From the NCBI GenBank assembly GCA_900317905.1, contig ONIN01000005.1, positions 1 to 64,000 of the forward strand: a stretch of DNA of 64,000 bases. Reading direction: 5' to 3'. Below the pieces are notes generated by a model. The model did no database searches and was not told where the DNA came from. It saw only the letters and a program-made list of their open reading frames with translations. The translations under genes were made by a program, and so were the position numbers. Positions within the stretch are counted from its first letter, which is position 1, and every line of letters begins with the position of its first letter. This DNA comes from an uncultured Eubacteriales bacterium (GTDB taxonomy: Bacteria; Bacillota; Clostridia; Oscillospirales; Oscillospiraceae). This document shows positions 31,457 to 40,382 of this stretch, one piece after another.

Positions 31457-31485
31457 AATATAGCAGAAAAACGCTGGGCTGTCAA
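31457..31485 (-). promoter_or_regulatory. sigma-A promoter of rplJL
   Basis: TTGACA, 17 bp, TATATT on the minus strand, starting 18 bp beyond the rsmE stop. Confidence 0.85.
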
Positions 31486-31503
31486 GGGTTTTTGAGAAAT
31501 TTC

Positions 31504-32232
31504 TCAAAGATTTCCGGTGCCGTACATAAGAGCGGTTAATGCCACCACCGGGGCGGTCTCGCATCTGAGGATCCGGGGGCCCATGGCGCAGATGCTGAGG
31601 CCAACCTGTCGCGCCAGCTCCGCCTCGAAGGGCTCAAATCCGCCCTCGGGCCCGGTGATGATGGCGGCGGTCTCGGCGTCGGGCTTTGCCTCCACGGCTT
31701 CACGGATGGAGATCCGGTCGCCGGTCTCATAGAGGAACAGCCCCAGATCGCAGTGGACGGCCTTGTTCAGCACCTCGCCGAAATCCTCCAGATAGGAGAC
31801 ATGGGGGATCACGCCGCGGCCGGACTGCTTGGCGGCCTCCTCGGCGATGCGGCGCCAGCGCTCCAGCTTCTTTTCGATGTTGTTGGGCTTGGCGATGCAG
31901 CGGGTGCATTGGAAGAAAAAAATGTCCGCCGCGCCGGCCTCGGTGCACTTCTGCACCAGATAGTCCCCGCGCTCGCCCTTGGGCAGCCCTGCCAGAACCG
32001 TGGTGCGGACGCTGGGCTCCGCCGCCGAGGGCTCGGAGCGGAGGATCTCCACCTCGGCGGAACCCTCGCCCACGTGGAGGATGTTTCCGATGTAGTCGGT
32101 GCCGTCGCCGTCGCAGAGGGTGACTTCCTCGCCGGGCCGCAGCCGCAGCACTTTAATGTGCTCGGCGTCCTTGCCCTGAATGACGGCTCTGGCGCCGGTG
32201 AGGTTGGTGCCTGCCATGAAAAATCTAGCCAT
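31504..32232 (-). CDS. rsmE: 16S rRNA m3U1498 methyltransferase RsmE
   Basis: Encodes 242 residues. A PUA-like N-terminal domain (ARFFMAGTNL; HIKVLRLRPGEEV) precedes a SPOUT knot domain, with QKCTEAGA near 93, IAKP, W-x-x-I-A-E-E-A-A-K-Q-S-G-R near 126, the SAM-binding ITGPEGGF near 190 and LG-type LRCETA near 221. It methylates U1498 in the decoding centre. Only one base separates it from rlmA upstream, so they share a transcript. It ends just before the rplJ promoter. Confidence 0.95.
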   Translation of the reverse strand: MARFFMAGTNLTGARAVIQGKDAEHIKVLRLRPGEEVTLCDGDGTDYIGNILHVGEGSAEVEILRSEPSAAEPSVRTTVLAGLPKGERGDYLVQKCTEAGAADIFFFQCTRCIAKPNNIEKKLERWRRIAEEAAKQSGRGVIPHVSYLEDFGEVLNKAVHCDLGLFLYETGDRISIREAVEAKPDAETAAIITGPEGGFEPFEAELARQVGLSICAMGPRILRCETAPVVALTALMYGTGNL

Positions 32233-32233
32233 G

Positions 32234-33022
32234 TCAATCTCCCTTTTCGTAGGTTCCGAGAATAAATTCGATCTCCGTCTCCAGCTGCTCCACGCCCTGC
32301 AGCTTCGCGCGATCCCGTTCGGAGGTGTGGAAGTAATAGGGCGTCATGCGGAACACCGCCTCGATGTCCGCCGGGGTCTGGAGAGTGATCCGCGCGCTGA
32401 CCTTGTCTTTTTGCATCAGCCGCAGGGAAGTGGTCGGGGGCAGCTGCTCGTCGTTTTCGTAGGGGGTGTCGTATAAAAGCGCCTTCAACCCGAACAGATG
32501 CCGCGCCCCCGGCACCACGGTGATCAGCCGTCCGCCGGGCTTCAGCACCCGCGCAAACTCCGGCTCGTGGAAGGGCGCGAACAGGTGCGTGGCATAGTCC
32601 ATGGAGTTGCTTTCAATCGGGATCGCCGCCATGTTCGCCACGAAGTACGTGCCGCCGCCCCGCTTGGCCGCCAGCCGTACCATCTCTCTGGAGAGGTCGA
32701 AGCCGTAGACCGTGAGCTTCGGGTTCTCCGCCAGGGCAGCGGTGTAATACCCCTCGCCGCAGCAGATGTCCAGCAGGCTGCCCTCGGCGTCGGAGAACCG
32801 CTCCACCAGCGCGTCCTTCAGCGGCGCGAAGTAGCCGCGATTCAGAAAATCCCGCCGGGATCGGGCGGAGAACTTGTCGTCCCCCATGGAGTCGCCCGGC
32901 TTGGAGGTGCGCAGAAGGTTTACATAACCCTCCTTCGCCCGATCAAAGCTGTGCCCGTTTTCGCAGACATAGACGCGCTCCTGCAGCGTGAGTGTTTCGC
33001 CGCAGACCGGGCAGATCAGCAT
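32234..33022 (-). CDS. rlmA: 23S rRNA (guanine-N1) methyltransferase RlmA
   Basis: Encodes 262 residues. The N-terminal zinc site is CPVCG...L...YVCENGHSFD. KEGYVNLL and the GDSMGDDKFSARSRRDFLNRGYF stretch, both RlmA marks, come next. The class I SAM fold has LLDICCGEGYYT near 89 and DLSREMVRLAAKR. Members methylate G745 or G748 in 23S rRNA, affecting exit-tunnel antibiotics. The start at 33022 is set by AGGAGGTG 6 bp upstream and the Zn motif; an earlier ATG 12 codons upstream is unlikely. Confidence 0.92.
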   Translation of the reverse strand: MLICPVCGETLTLQERVYVCENGHSFDRAKEGYVNLLRTSKPGDSMGDDKFSARSRRDFLNRGYFAPLKDALVERFSDAEGSLLDICCGEGYYTAALAENPKLTVYGFDLSREMVRLAAKRGGGTYFVANMAAIPIESNSMDYATHLFAPFHEPEFARVLKPGGRLITVVPGARHLFGLKALLYDTPYENDEQLPPTTSLRLMQKDKVSARITLQTPADIEAVFRMTPYYFHTSERDRAKLQGVEQLETEIEFILGTYEKGD

Positions 33023-33150
33023 GGTGGTCACCTCCTGGGGAATGTATGCACCCAGCATATCACATCATCGTGGGAAAAACAAGAATCCTATTTTCAAATC
33101 CGGGAAATCGTGCTATACTGTTTTATTATCAATGAAAAGGAGCGGTGGCC

Positions 33151-34341
33151 ATGGAACGGACGAGAGTGGAGCTGCTGCCAAATGTGTGGCTCACGGCGGT
33201 GCGGGACCGGGAGCGGCCCCACAGCTGCCTCCGGGCGGCACTGGTGAGCCAGCTGGATCGGGAGAACGCCGGCATGAACGCACTGCTGCCGGACGTGCTG
33301 CTCTGCGGCAGCGCCCAGCATCCAGGCACTGAGCAGGTGCAGGCGGCGTTCAAGGCCCTCGGCGGGGAAGTGAAGCCCCTGGTGCGGAAATACGGCGAGA
33401 TCCAGACCGTGGGCATCGCCGCCACGGCGGCCAACGACCCCGCAAAGCTGGAGACCTTTGCCCAGAACTTCGCCAATCTGCTGCTGGCGCCGGACACCCG
33501 CTTCGGCCAGCTGAAGAAGGAATCTGTGGAGCTGGCCCTTCAAAAAGCAGAGGAGCGGGAGGATGTCGATCCCTTCGCGCCGCTGATCGGCCACCTCTGC
33601 GCCTTTGAGGACTTCGCCATCCCCGCCTTCGGAGATCTGCCGGAGGCCGGGCCGAACTTCTATCAGAAGCTCACCAAGCACTATCGTTCGTGGCTCGCCA
33701 CCTCTCCGGTGGAGCTCTATTACTGCGGCGCCGCCTCGGCGAAAGAGGTGGTGCGAGTGCTGACTGATGCCTTCGTGACCCTTCCCAGAGAGGAGCCGGA
33801 GGACGAGGAGCTGGAGTTGGGCACCGACGTGCGCCTGAACGCCATCGAAGCGGAGCCCAGGATCCTGGACGCCTCCGAGGAAGGGGCACACTGGTTCTCC
33901 GCAGGCTGGCGACTGGGGGACATGATGGAGGACCCCGACCCCGCCGTCGCGGAGGGGGTGGCCTGCGTCGTCGGCTATCTGGCGAGACTGGTGGAGCCGG
34001 AGGTGCGGCTGGATCTGCACAAGGGGCTTTTGATGCTCCGCTGCGAGACCGAGCCGGAGGAAGCCGAACTGAAGCTGGATCTGATGAAAAACATCGTGGA
34101 CATCGTGAAGACCGGCGGCTTCTCGGCGGCGGCGCTGGATATGGGCAAGAAAGCCCGGATCGCGGCGCTGCTGGAGATCGAAGCGGACGACGCTTTGCTG
34201 GAGGATTTCTGGCTCAGCGAGACGCTTCTGGGGCTGGACTGGGCCCCGGACGAATACGCCGCCTTTCTGGAGGAGGTGTCCCCCGCCGAAGTGGTGAAGG
34301 CCGCTGCGGGACTGGAGCTGGACGCCGTCCTGTACAACTGA
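33151..34341 (+). CDS. M16-like protein of the YfmF group (inactive peptidase fold)
   Basis: Encodes 396 residues. The alternating alpha/beta pattern over two ~190-residue halves, with ELYYCGAASAKEVVRVL in the middle and a repeated V-x-x-x-A pattern, fits the M16 (insulinase/MPP) fold. The zinc motif HxxEH is missing; the corresponding region reads MNALLPDVLLCG. In Bacillus such a subunit (YfmF) works with an active partner (YfmH), and both are linked to EF-P 5-aminopentanol modification. No partner gene adjoins here. The ATG at 33151 has AAGGAG 8 bp upstream; a GTG two codons earlier is less likely. A TATACT -10 lies at about 33114. It probably heads a short operon with lgt. Confidence 0.72.
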   Translation: MERTRVELLPNVWLTAVRDRERPHSCLRAALVSQLDRENAGMNALLPDVLLCGSAQHPGTEQVQAAFKALGGEVKPLVRKYGEIQTVGIAATAANDPAKLETFAQNFANLLLAPDTRFGQLKKESVELALQKAEEREDVDPFAPLIGHLCAFEDFAIPAFGDLPEAGPNFYQKLTKHYRSWLATSPVELYYCGAASAKEVVRVLTDAFVTLPREEPEDEELELGTDVRLNAIEAEPRILDASEEGAHWFSAGWRLGDMMEDPDPAVAEGVACVVGYLARLVEPEVRLDLHKGLLMLRCETEPEEAELKLDLMKNIVDIVKTGGFSAAALDMGKKARIAALLEIEADDALLEDFWLSETLLGLDWAPDEYAAFLEEVSPAEVVKAAAGLELDAVLYN

Positions 34342-34362
34342 TTTCTCGGAAGGAGAACCATT

Positions 34363-35307
34363 ATGCAAACAGTACTGCGGGAGGCGGTCATCAGCTTCCC
34401 CATGTTCGGGCTCACCATGAACCCGCCCTCATCCTTTACGCTGTTCGGCCGCGTCTTTTATCTCTACGGCGCGGTGGTGGCCCTGGGCTTCCTGCTGGGC
34501 ATCCTCTACTGCGCCAGCCGGACGGAAAAGCTGGTGGGCATCACCAAGGACGACATGTACGACTTTGTCCTCTGGCTGATCCCCACGGCCATCATCGGCG
34601 CAAGACTGTATTACGTGCTGTTCCGACTCAACGAGTACCAGAGCTTCTGGGACATCTTCAAGGTCTGGGAGGGCGGCCTCGCCATCTACGGCGGCGTCAT
34701 CGCCGGCGCGCTTCTGGTGTATCTCTGGTGCAAAAAGCGGAAGATCCCCTTCGGCGCCCTGGGCGACCTGAGCGTCTACGGACTTCTGATTGGCCAGACC
34801 ATCGGCCGCTGGGGCAACTTCCTGAACCGGGAGGCCTTCGGAAGAGAGACGGATATCTTCTGCCGGATGGGCCTTGCCATGCCGGGGAAGAATCCCGTCT
34901 ACGTGCACCCCACGTTCCTCTATGAGAGCCTCTGGAACCTCACCGGATTCCTGGTGCTGCATTTCTATTTCAAGAAGCACAAGCGGAAGTTCGACGGTCA
35001 GATCACGCTGCTGTACCTCGCCTGGTACGGTCTGGGCCGCGCCTTGATCGAGGGTCTGCGCACCGACAGTCTCTACATCGGTTCTACCGGTATCCGGGTG
35101 AGCCAGTTGCTGGCGGCGGTCAGCTGCGTCGCCGCTCTCGTGACGCTCCTGCTGCTTCTGAGACGCAATCCCCAGCCGGAGCTCTATGTGGATCGGGTGA
35201 ACGCCCAGAGGGCCGCAGAGGCCACACAGGAGCCTCCTCAGGAGCCTGCGGAAGCTGCCTCCGAGGAACCGGAAGAGAAACCCACTGAAGAAAACCAAAC
35301 CGAATAA
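34363..35307 (+). CDS. lgt: prolipoprotein diacylglyceryl transferase
   Basis: Encodes 314 residues. Lgt attaches diacylglycerol from phosphatidylglycerol to the lipobox cysteine, the first step of lipoprotein maturation in the membrane. Seven helices are visible. The signature GRWGNFLNREAFG (near residue 148) contains the essential Arg and Asn, and YGALV-like residues, FLYESLWN and GLGRALIEGLRTD are in place. A low-complexity Pro/Glu tail (EPPQEPAEAASEEPEE) of about 35 residues follows the last helix. It starts 21 bp after the M16-like gene with a good AAGGAG. Its clients would include the binding lipoprotein at 14671. Confidence 0.96.
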   Translation: MQTVLREAVISFPMFGLTMNPPSSFTLFGRVFYLYGAVVALGFLLGILYCASRTEKLVGITKDDMYDFVLWLIPTAIIGARLYYVLFRLNEYQSFWDIFKVWEGGLAIYGGVIAGALLVYLWCKKRKIPFGALGDLSVYGLLIGQTIGRWGNFLNREAFGRETDIFCRMGLAMPGKNPVYVHPTFLYESLWNLTGFLVLHFYFKKHKRKFDGQITLLYLAWYGLGRALIEGLRTDSLYIGSTGIRVSQLLAAVSCVAALVTLLLLLRRNPQPELYVDRVNAQRAAEATQEPPQEPAEAASEEPEEKPTEENQTE

Positions 35308-35327
35308 AAACCAACCGAAAAAAATCA

Positions 35328-35354
35328 ATCCCGGCCTTCTCAAAAGGCCGGGAT
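35328..35354. terminator. bidirectional terminator between lgt and proA
   Basis: ATCCCGGCCTT / AAGGCCGGGAT arms. T-rich on the minus strand (TTGATTTTTTT) after proA and moderately T-rich on the plus strand. Confidence 0.88.
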
Positions 35355-35361
35355 CTTATTG

Positions 35362-36618
35362 TTATCGAATTTGTCCGTCGCCGCGGATGATGTATTTGTA
35401 GGTGTTCAGCTCCTCGAGCCCCATGGGGCCGCGGGCGTGGAGCTTCTGGGTGGAGATGCCCATCTCGCAGCCGAGGCCGAACTCACCGCCGTCGGTGAAC
35501 CGGGTGGAGACGTTCACATACACCGCCGCCGAGTCCACCAGAGAAGTGAACTTCGCGGCATTTTCCTCGTTCCGGGTCAGAATGCCGTCGCTGTGGCCGG
35601 TGGAGTGCTTTGCGATGTGCTGAATGGCGGCATCCACGTTCGGAACCACCGCCACGGCGAGGGTGTAGTCGAGAAATTCCCGGTCGAAATCATCCGCACC
35701 AGCGGGCACGCCCTCGATGATGGCAGCGGCCTTTTCGTCCAGCCGCAGCTCCACCGGGACGAGGCCCTTTGCTGCCCGGTCATCCACCAGACGCTTTCTC
35801 AGCTTCGGCAGGAACTCGGCTGCCACAGCCTCGTGCACCAGCAGCACCTCTTCCGCGTTGCAGACGGAGGGGCGGCTGGTCTTGGCGTTTTCGATGACGT
35901 TCAGGGCCTTGTCCTGGTCGGCGCTCTCATCCACGAAGATGTGGCAGATGCCGGTGCCGGTCTGGATGCAGGGCACCTTGGCGTGCTCCATGCAGCGGCG
36001 GATCAGCCCCGCGCCGCCTCTGGGGATCAGAAGGTCCACCAGACCCACCGCCTCCATCAGTTCGTTGGCGCTGTCGTGGCTGGTGTCCTCCACGAAGCCC
36101 ACCAGCTCCGCCGGGAGACCCGCGTCCTGCAGCCCCAGATGGATGGCGTTCACAATGGCGGCGTTGGAGCGGAATGCCTCCCGACCGCCGCGGAGGATCA
36201 CCGCGTTGCCGCTCTTCAATGCCAGCACCGCCGCGTCGGAGGTGACGTTGGGGCGGCTTTCAAAGATGATGGCCACCACGCCCAGGGGCACGGAGGTCTT
36301 CTCGATCACGATGCCGTTGGGACGCTCGATCCGGCGGATCACCTTGCCCTCCGGGTCCGGCAGCTCCACTACCTCCCGCACGCCCTGGGCCATGCCGGCA
36401 ATGCGCTCCGGCGTCAGGGTCAGACGGTCGATCATCACGCTGCCGTAGCGGTCCTTCGCGGCCTCCACATCCTCCCGGTTGGCGGCGAGGATGTTCTCCT
36501 GTTCGCTGAGGAGCCGTTCGGCGATGCGCTCCAAAGCGGCGTTCTTGCGTTCTCTGGATGCGGCGAGGGTGGGCAGCGCGGCCTTGGCCTCCCGCAGAAT
36601 GTCCTGTGTCAGCTTCAT
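35362..36618 (-). CDS. proA: gamma-glutamyl phosphate reductase
   Basis: Encodes 418 residues of the NADPH-dependent enzyme of the second step of proline synthesis. The aldehyde-dehydrogenase-like fold shows VPLGVVAIIFESRPNVTSDA near 112, LKSGNAVILRGGREAFRSN near 137 and the catalytic Cys region SRPSVCNAEEVLLVH near 265. The ending ALGRGPMGL-type motif reads HARGPMGLEELNTYKY. It overlaps the proB stop (ATGA) and is the last gene of the long minus-strand run. Confidence 0.97.
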   Translation of the reverse strand: MKLTQDILREAKAALPTLAASRERKNAALERIAERLLSEQENILAANREDVEAAKDRYGSVMIDRLTLTPERIAGMAQGVREVVELPDPEGKVIRRIERPNGIVIEKTSVPLGVVAIIFESRPNVTSDAAVLALKSGNAVILRGGREAFRSNAAIVNAIHLGLQDAGLPAELVGFVEDTSHDSANELMEAVGLVDLLIPRGGAGLIRRCMEHAKVPCIQTGTGICHIFVDESADQDKALNVIENAKTSRPSVCNAEEVLLVHEAVAAEFLPKLRKRLVDDRAAKGLVPVELRLDEKAAAIIEGVPAGADDFDREFLDYTLAVAVVPNVDAAIQHIAKHSTGHSDGILTRNEENAAKFTSLVDSAAVYVNVSTRFTDGGEFGLGCEMGISTQKLHARGPMGLEELNTYKYIIRGDGQIR

Positions 36619-37388
36619 GCCTGTTTCCTCCCGATAAATCTGGTACCGACGGCTTTCCCGTCGAGAATGTCATAGAGCACGGCGGGGTCGGCACTGTTGC
36701 AGATGATCATGTCCGCGCCGGCCTCCATGCAGAGCTGGGCGGCGGCCAGCTTCGTCACCATGCCGCCGGTGGAGAGCTTCGTCCCGCCGCCGGAGGCACC
36801 CGCCAGCATTTCCGGGGTGATCTCGGTGACGGTGTCGATGAGCTTTGCGTCGGGGTTCTTCCTGGGGTCTTCTGTGAAAAGCCCGTCGATGTCGGACAGG
36901 ATGATCAGCAGATCCGCCTTCACGCTCACGGCCACCAAAGCGCTGAGGGTGTCGTTGTCGCCCACGGCGATCTCGTCGGTGGCGACGATGTCGTTTTCGT
37001 TGATGACCGGCAGGGCGCCCAGCTCCAGCAGCCTCTGGGCCGCGTTGATGAAGTTCCGGTGCCGCCCCTCGTCTCTCAGATCCTCGCCGGTCAGCAGGAT
37101 CTGGGCCACGGTGTGGTTGTAGGCCTGGAACAGCTCGTCGTAGACGTACATCAGCTCGCATTGGCCCACGGCGGCGGCCGCCTGCTTGGTGGGCATGTCG
37201 GTGGGCCGCTCGGGAAGATTCAGCTTCCCCACGCCCATGCCGATGGCGCCGGATGACACCAAAAGCAGCTCGTGCCCGGCGTTTTTCACGTCGCTGAGCA
37301 CCTTGCACAGAGCCTCCACATGCCGGATGTTCAGCCGCCCGGTGGCGTGGGTCAGCGTGGAGGTGCCGACCTTGATGACGATTCGCAT
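36615..37388 (-). CDS. proB: glutamate 5-kinase (short form without PUA domain)
   Basis: Encodes 257 residues of an amino-acid kinase fold enzyme that phosphorylates glutamate and is normally feedback-inhibited by proline. MRIVIKVGTSTL opens it, with LLVSSGAIGMG near 44, NENDIVATDEI near 135, ILSDIDGLFTEDPR near 165 and the GGGTKLSTGGMVTKL ATP/proline loop near 197. The C-terminal PUA domain present in many ProB proteins (about 100 residues) is absent, as in other short kinases. It starts 23 bp beyond the phosphatase gene of the his run. Confidence 0.95.
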   Translation of the reverse strand: MRIVIKVGTSTLTHATGRLNIRHVEALCKVLSDVKNAGHELLLVSSGAIGMGVGKLNLPERPTDMPTKQAAAAVGQCELMYVYDELFQAYNHTVAQILLTGEDLRDEGRHRNFINAAQRLLELGALPVINENDIVATDEIAVGDNDTLSALVAVSVKADLLIILSDIDGLFTEDPRKNPDAKLIDTVTEITPEMLAGASGGGTKLSTGGMVTKLAAAQLCMEAGADMIICNSADPAVLYDILDGKAVGTRFIGRKQA

Positions 37389-37411
37389 GGCAATGCCTTC
37401 CTTGTTATGAA

Positions 37412-38239
37412 TTACAGCTCCGTCGGGACGAATGCGTTCCCGTCGAACTGCCAGATTTCCCGAAATCCCGCGTCCCGCGCGGCCTGTTCCGCTTCTGCGT
37501 AGCCGAAATCCACGGTGTTCGCCGCGTGGCTGTCGGAGGTGATGGTGAGTCTGCCGCCCATGTCGTTCAGCGCCCGCAGCAGGGCGTTGGAGGGGTAAAA
37601 CTCCGTCCGGTAACCCCGGCTGACGGCCCCGGTGTTCAGCTCGAAGATCTTGCCGGCACGCACCAGCTTTTCCATGGCGGTGAGAGCAGCGTTCCGATAG
37701 CGGGGGCTGTCTGCGTCAAATAGCGGCTCCGGCTCGTCGAACTTGGTCAGCAGATCGAAGTGGCCCACGATGTCCGCCTCCGGGATCCCCGCGATGGTCT
37801 GCACCCTTTGGAAATACGTTTCGGCGCAGGCGTCGGCGTCCCCGTCAAAGGCCAGAACGATCATCCGCCGGGACCGCTCACGGGTGTCGTCCATGGACCA
37901 GGTTGCGCCGCTCACCACAATGCCGTGGACGGAGGCGATCACATAGTCGAAGCCCTGCAGATAGGACTTGTCTGACAAAAGATCATATTCCACGCCGCAG
38001 TACACGTCCAGCTGTTCCGCGTAAGCCTTTTTCAGCCGCTGCATTTCTTGTTTGAACGCCTCCACCATCTCCGGTCTGCAGGTCCAGACCTCGTCGGGGA
38101 TGGGGCTGTGGAGGCTGCTGCCGAAGATCTTCAGCCCGGCGGCAGCGGCGGCACGCACCATCTCCTCCGGCGTGGCCTTCCCATCGTCAAAAAGGGAGTG
38201 GGTGTGGAGGGATTGGGTCATGGTTTTGTAGGACTTCAT
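37412..38239 (-). CDS. hisK: PHP-family histidinol-phosphatase
   Basis: Encodes 275 residues. The PHP metal ligands are visible: HTHSLFDDGKATPEEM (HxH and Asp, near residue 12), the G-SSLHSP segment, VEYDLL near 85, ASVHG near 105, VGHFD near 160 and the C-terminal TSDSHAANTVDFGY. It should hydrolyse histidinol phosphate, the step that HisB performs in enterobacteria, which fits since HisB here is only the dehydratase. Start uncertain between 38239 and 38221; the longer form is kept because GTAAGGG precedes it. It follows hisIE by 4 bp and precedes proB. Confidence 0.88.
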   Translation of the reverse strand: MKSYKTMTQSLHTHSLFDDGKATPEEMVRAAAAAGLKIFGSSLHSPIPDEVWTCRPEMVEAFKQEMQRLKKAYAEQLDVYCGVEYDLLSDKSYLQGFDYVIASVHGIVVSGATWSMDDTRERSRRMIVLAFDGDADACAETYFQRVQTIAGIPEADIVGHFDLLTKFDEPEPLFDADSPRYRNAALTAMEKLVRAGKIFELNTGAVSRGYRTEFYPSNALLRALNDMGGRLTITSDSHAANTVDFGYAEAEQAARDAGFREIWQFDGNAFVPTEL

Positions 38240-38243
38240 ACCC

Positions 38244-38891
38244 TTACTTCATCTTCTCCTGCTTCACCTTGTGGTCGATGACGTGCCGGGAGGCCATTTC
38301 GGCCCGGATGTCGTCGAGGGTGATGCCCATGTCCAGCATCAGCACCATGGCGTGATACATCAGATCGCCCAGCTCGTAGATCGTGTTGGCCCGGTCGTCG
38401 TCCTTGGCGGCGATGATGACCTCGGTGCTCTCCTCGCCCACCTTTTTCAGGATCTTGTCCCGGCCCTTTTCGAAGAGGTAGGAGGTGTAGGAGCCCTCTT
38501 TCGGCGCGTCCCTGCGGCCCTGGAGCATGTCCATCAGATCCTGGTATTGGAACCCGGGCTTCGCCTCGCCTTCATAGACCGGCTGGAAGAAGCAGCTCTC
38601 CGATCCGGTGTGGCAGGCAGGGCCGTCCTTCCGCACCTCCACCACCAGGGCGTCGGCATCGCAGTCGGCGGTGATGGAGACGATGTGCTGTACGTTGCCG
38701 CTGGTCTCGCCCTTGCGCCAGAGCGCCTGTCTGGAGCGGCTGAAAAAGCAGGTGCGCCCCTCCTCCATGGAGATCTTGAGACTCTCGGCGTTCATGTAAG
38801 CCAGGGTCAATACCTGTTTGGTCTCGGTGTCCACCACGATGGCGGGGATGAGACCTTTTTCGTCGAATTTCAGTTCCTCTATGTTCAGCAT
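38244..38891 (-). CDS. hisIE: bifunctional phosphoribosyl-AMP cyclohydrolase / phosphoribosyl-ATP pyrophosphatase
   Basis: Encodes 215 residues. The HisI half (1-~110) has MLTLAYMN-type LTLAYMNAESL, TCFFSRSRQALWRKGETSGN and the Zn region with CHTGSESCFF. The HisE half (~125-215) has the all-alpha MazG-like pattern SYTSYLFEKGRDKILKKVGE followed by ESTEVIIAAK and EL-DLMYH. It performs steps 2 and 3 of histidine synthesis. Its ATG has AAGGAGA upstream; the gap to hisF is 6 bp. Confidence 0.96.
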   Translation of the reverse strand: MLNIEELKFDEKGLIPAIVVDTETKQVLTLAYMNAESLKISMEEGRTCFFSRSRQALWRKGETSGNVQHIVSITADCDADALVVEVRKDGPACHTGSESCFFQPVYEGEAKPGFQYQDLMDMLQGRRDAPKEGSYTSYLFEKGRDKILKKVGEESTEVIIAAKDDDRANTIYELGDLMYHAMVLMLDMGITLDDIRAEMASRHVIDHKVKQEKMK

Positions 38892-38897
38892 TTCGCG

Positions 38898-39656
38898 TTA
38901 TCTCCTTACCAGTATTCCGTTTTCCGCAAGCGTCTGTTTCAGCGTCGGAATCTCCACCTCGCCGAAGTGGAAGATCGAGGCCGCGAGGCCCGCGTCCACC
39001 TTCGGAAGCTGCTGGAACAACGTCACGAAGTCCTGGATCCCGCCGGCGCCGCCGGAGGCGATCACCGGGACGTTCACGGCCTTACACACCGCGTCCAGCA
39101 TCTCCAGATCGAAGCCCTGCTTCACGCCGTCGGTGTCGATGGAGTTGAGGACGATCTCACCGGCGCCGTCCGCGACGCCCTGTTTGATCCACTGGATAGC
39201 GTCCATGCCGGTGTCCTCCCGGCCGCCCTTGGCAAAGACGCGGAACTGTCCGTCCACCCGCTTGGCGTCCACGGAGAGCACCACGCACTGGTCGCCGTAG
39301 AGCCTTGCCGCCTCGGAGATCAGTTTGGGGTTCCGGATGGCGCCGGAGTTCACGCTGACCTTGTCGGCACCGCATTTCAGCACCCGGTCAAAATCCTCCA
39401 CGGTGTTGATGCCGCCGCCCACGGTCAGCGGGATGAAGATCTGCTCCGCCACCCGGGTGAGGATGTCGGTGAAGAGCTTTCGCCCCTCGTGGGAGGCGGT
39501 GATGTCGTAAAACACCAGCTCGTCGGCCCCGTGGTCAGAGTAATACTGGGCCAGCGCCACTGGGTCGGACACGTCGTTCAGACCCAGGAAGTTCACGCCC
39601 TTGACGACCCTGCCGTCCTTCACGTCCAGACAGGGGATGATCCGTTTGGTAATCAT
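38898..39656 (-). CDS. hisF: imidazole glycerol phosphate synthase, cyclase subunit
   Basis: Encodes 252 residues of a (beta/alpha)8 barrel. MITKRIIPCLDVKDGRVVKG contains the catalytic Asp11; DITASHEGRK (near 51), PLTVGGGI, GADKVSVNSGA and the second Asp in LNSIDTDG (near 130) are all present, as is IASGGAGG. With HisH it makes imidazole glycerol phosphate and AICAR. AAGGAG precedes the ATG. Confidence 0.98.
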   Translation of the reverse strand: MITKRIIPCLDVKDGRVVKGVNFLGLNDVSDPVALAQYYSDHGADELVFYDITASHEGRKLFTDILTRVAEQIFIPLTVGGGINTVEDFDRVLKCGADKVSVNSGAIRNPKLISEAARLYGDQCVVLSVDAKRVDGQFRVFAKGGREDTGMDAIQWIKQGVADGAGEIVLNSIDTDGVKQGFDLEMLDAVCKAVNVPVIASGGAGGIQDFVTLFQQLPKVDAGLAASIFHFGEVEIPTLKQTLAENGILVRR

Positions 39657-39668
39657 GGGATCGCTCCT

Positions 39669-40382
39669 TTATCTTGCTGCTTCCAGCGCCTCGCGGAGAT
39701 CCACCGCGCCGGTGTAATAAGCCTTGCCCAGAATGGCGCCGTAGAGCCCGGCGTCCCGCAGGGCTCGAATGTCCTCCAGATCAGACACGCCGCCGGAGGC
39801 CACGATGTCCAGATCGAAACTGGCGTTCAGGGTCTCGTAAAGCTGGCGGTTGGTGCCGCGCATGGCGCCGTCTCTGGAGATGTCGGTGACGATGACGGTC
39901 TGCACGCCGAGGCTCTGGAGCACGGCGCAAAATTCCTCGCAGGTGGTCTCGCTGGTCTCCGTCCAACCGTGGGTGGCCACCAGACCGTTCCGGCAGTCCA
40001 CGCCCACGGCGATGTGGGAGGCGTATTGCAGCACCATCCGCTCCAGAAAGGGGCGGTCTTTCAATGCCGCGGTGCCGAAGATCACCCGCTCCACGCCTGC
40101 GTCCAGATACTTTGCCACGGTGTCGTCGCTGCGGATGCCGCCGCCGATCTCCACCTTCAGATCCCCGCGCTTCGCAACGGCAGCGACGCTGGGGAAATTC
40201 GGCGTGTCACCGGTTTTCGCCCCCTCCAGATCCACCATGTGGACCCAGGATGCCCCGGCATCGGCGAATTGGGAGGCGATGTCCGCCGCGTGATCGGCGT
40301 AGACCGTCATCTTTGCATAGTCGCCCTGATACAGACGGACGGCCTTGCCCTCGTAGATATCAATGGCAGGAAGCAGGATCAT
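39669..40382 (-). CDS. hisA: ProFAR isomerase
   Basis: Encodes 237 residues. The start at 40382 is fixed by the conserved [20 protein letters not shown]; sequence upstream in frame belongs to hisH. The barrel shows the catalytic Asp8, HMVDLEGAK near 48, KVEIGGGIRS near 75 and DISRDGAMRGTN near 166, then ASGGVSDL. It isomerises ProFAR to PRFAR. Its start overlaps the hisH stop (ATGA). Confidence 0.97.
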   Translation of the reverse strand: MILLPAIDIYEGKAVRLYQGDYAKMTVYADHAADIASQFADAGASWVHMVDLEGAKTGDTPNFPSVAAVAKRGDLKVEIGGGIRSDDTVAKYLDAGVERVIFGTAALKDRPFLERMVLQYASHIAVGVDCRNGLVATHGWTETSETTCEEFCAVLQSLGVQTVIVTDISRDGAMRGTNRQLYETLNASFDLDIVASGGVSDLEDIRALRDAGLYGAILGKAYYTGAVDLREALEAAR

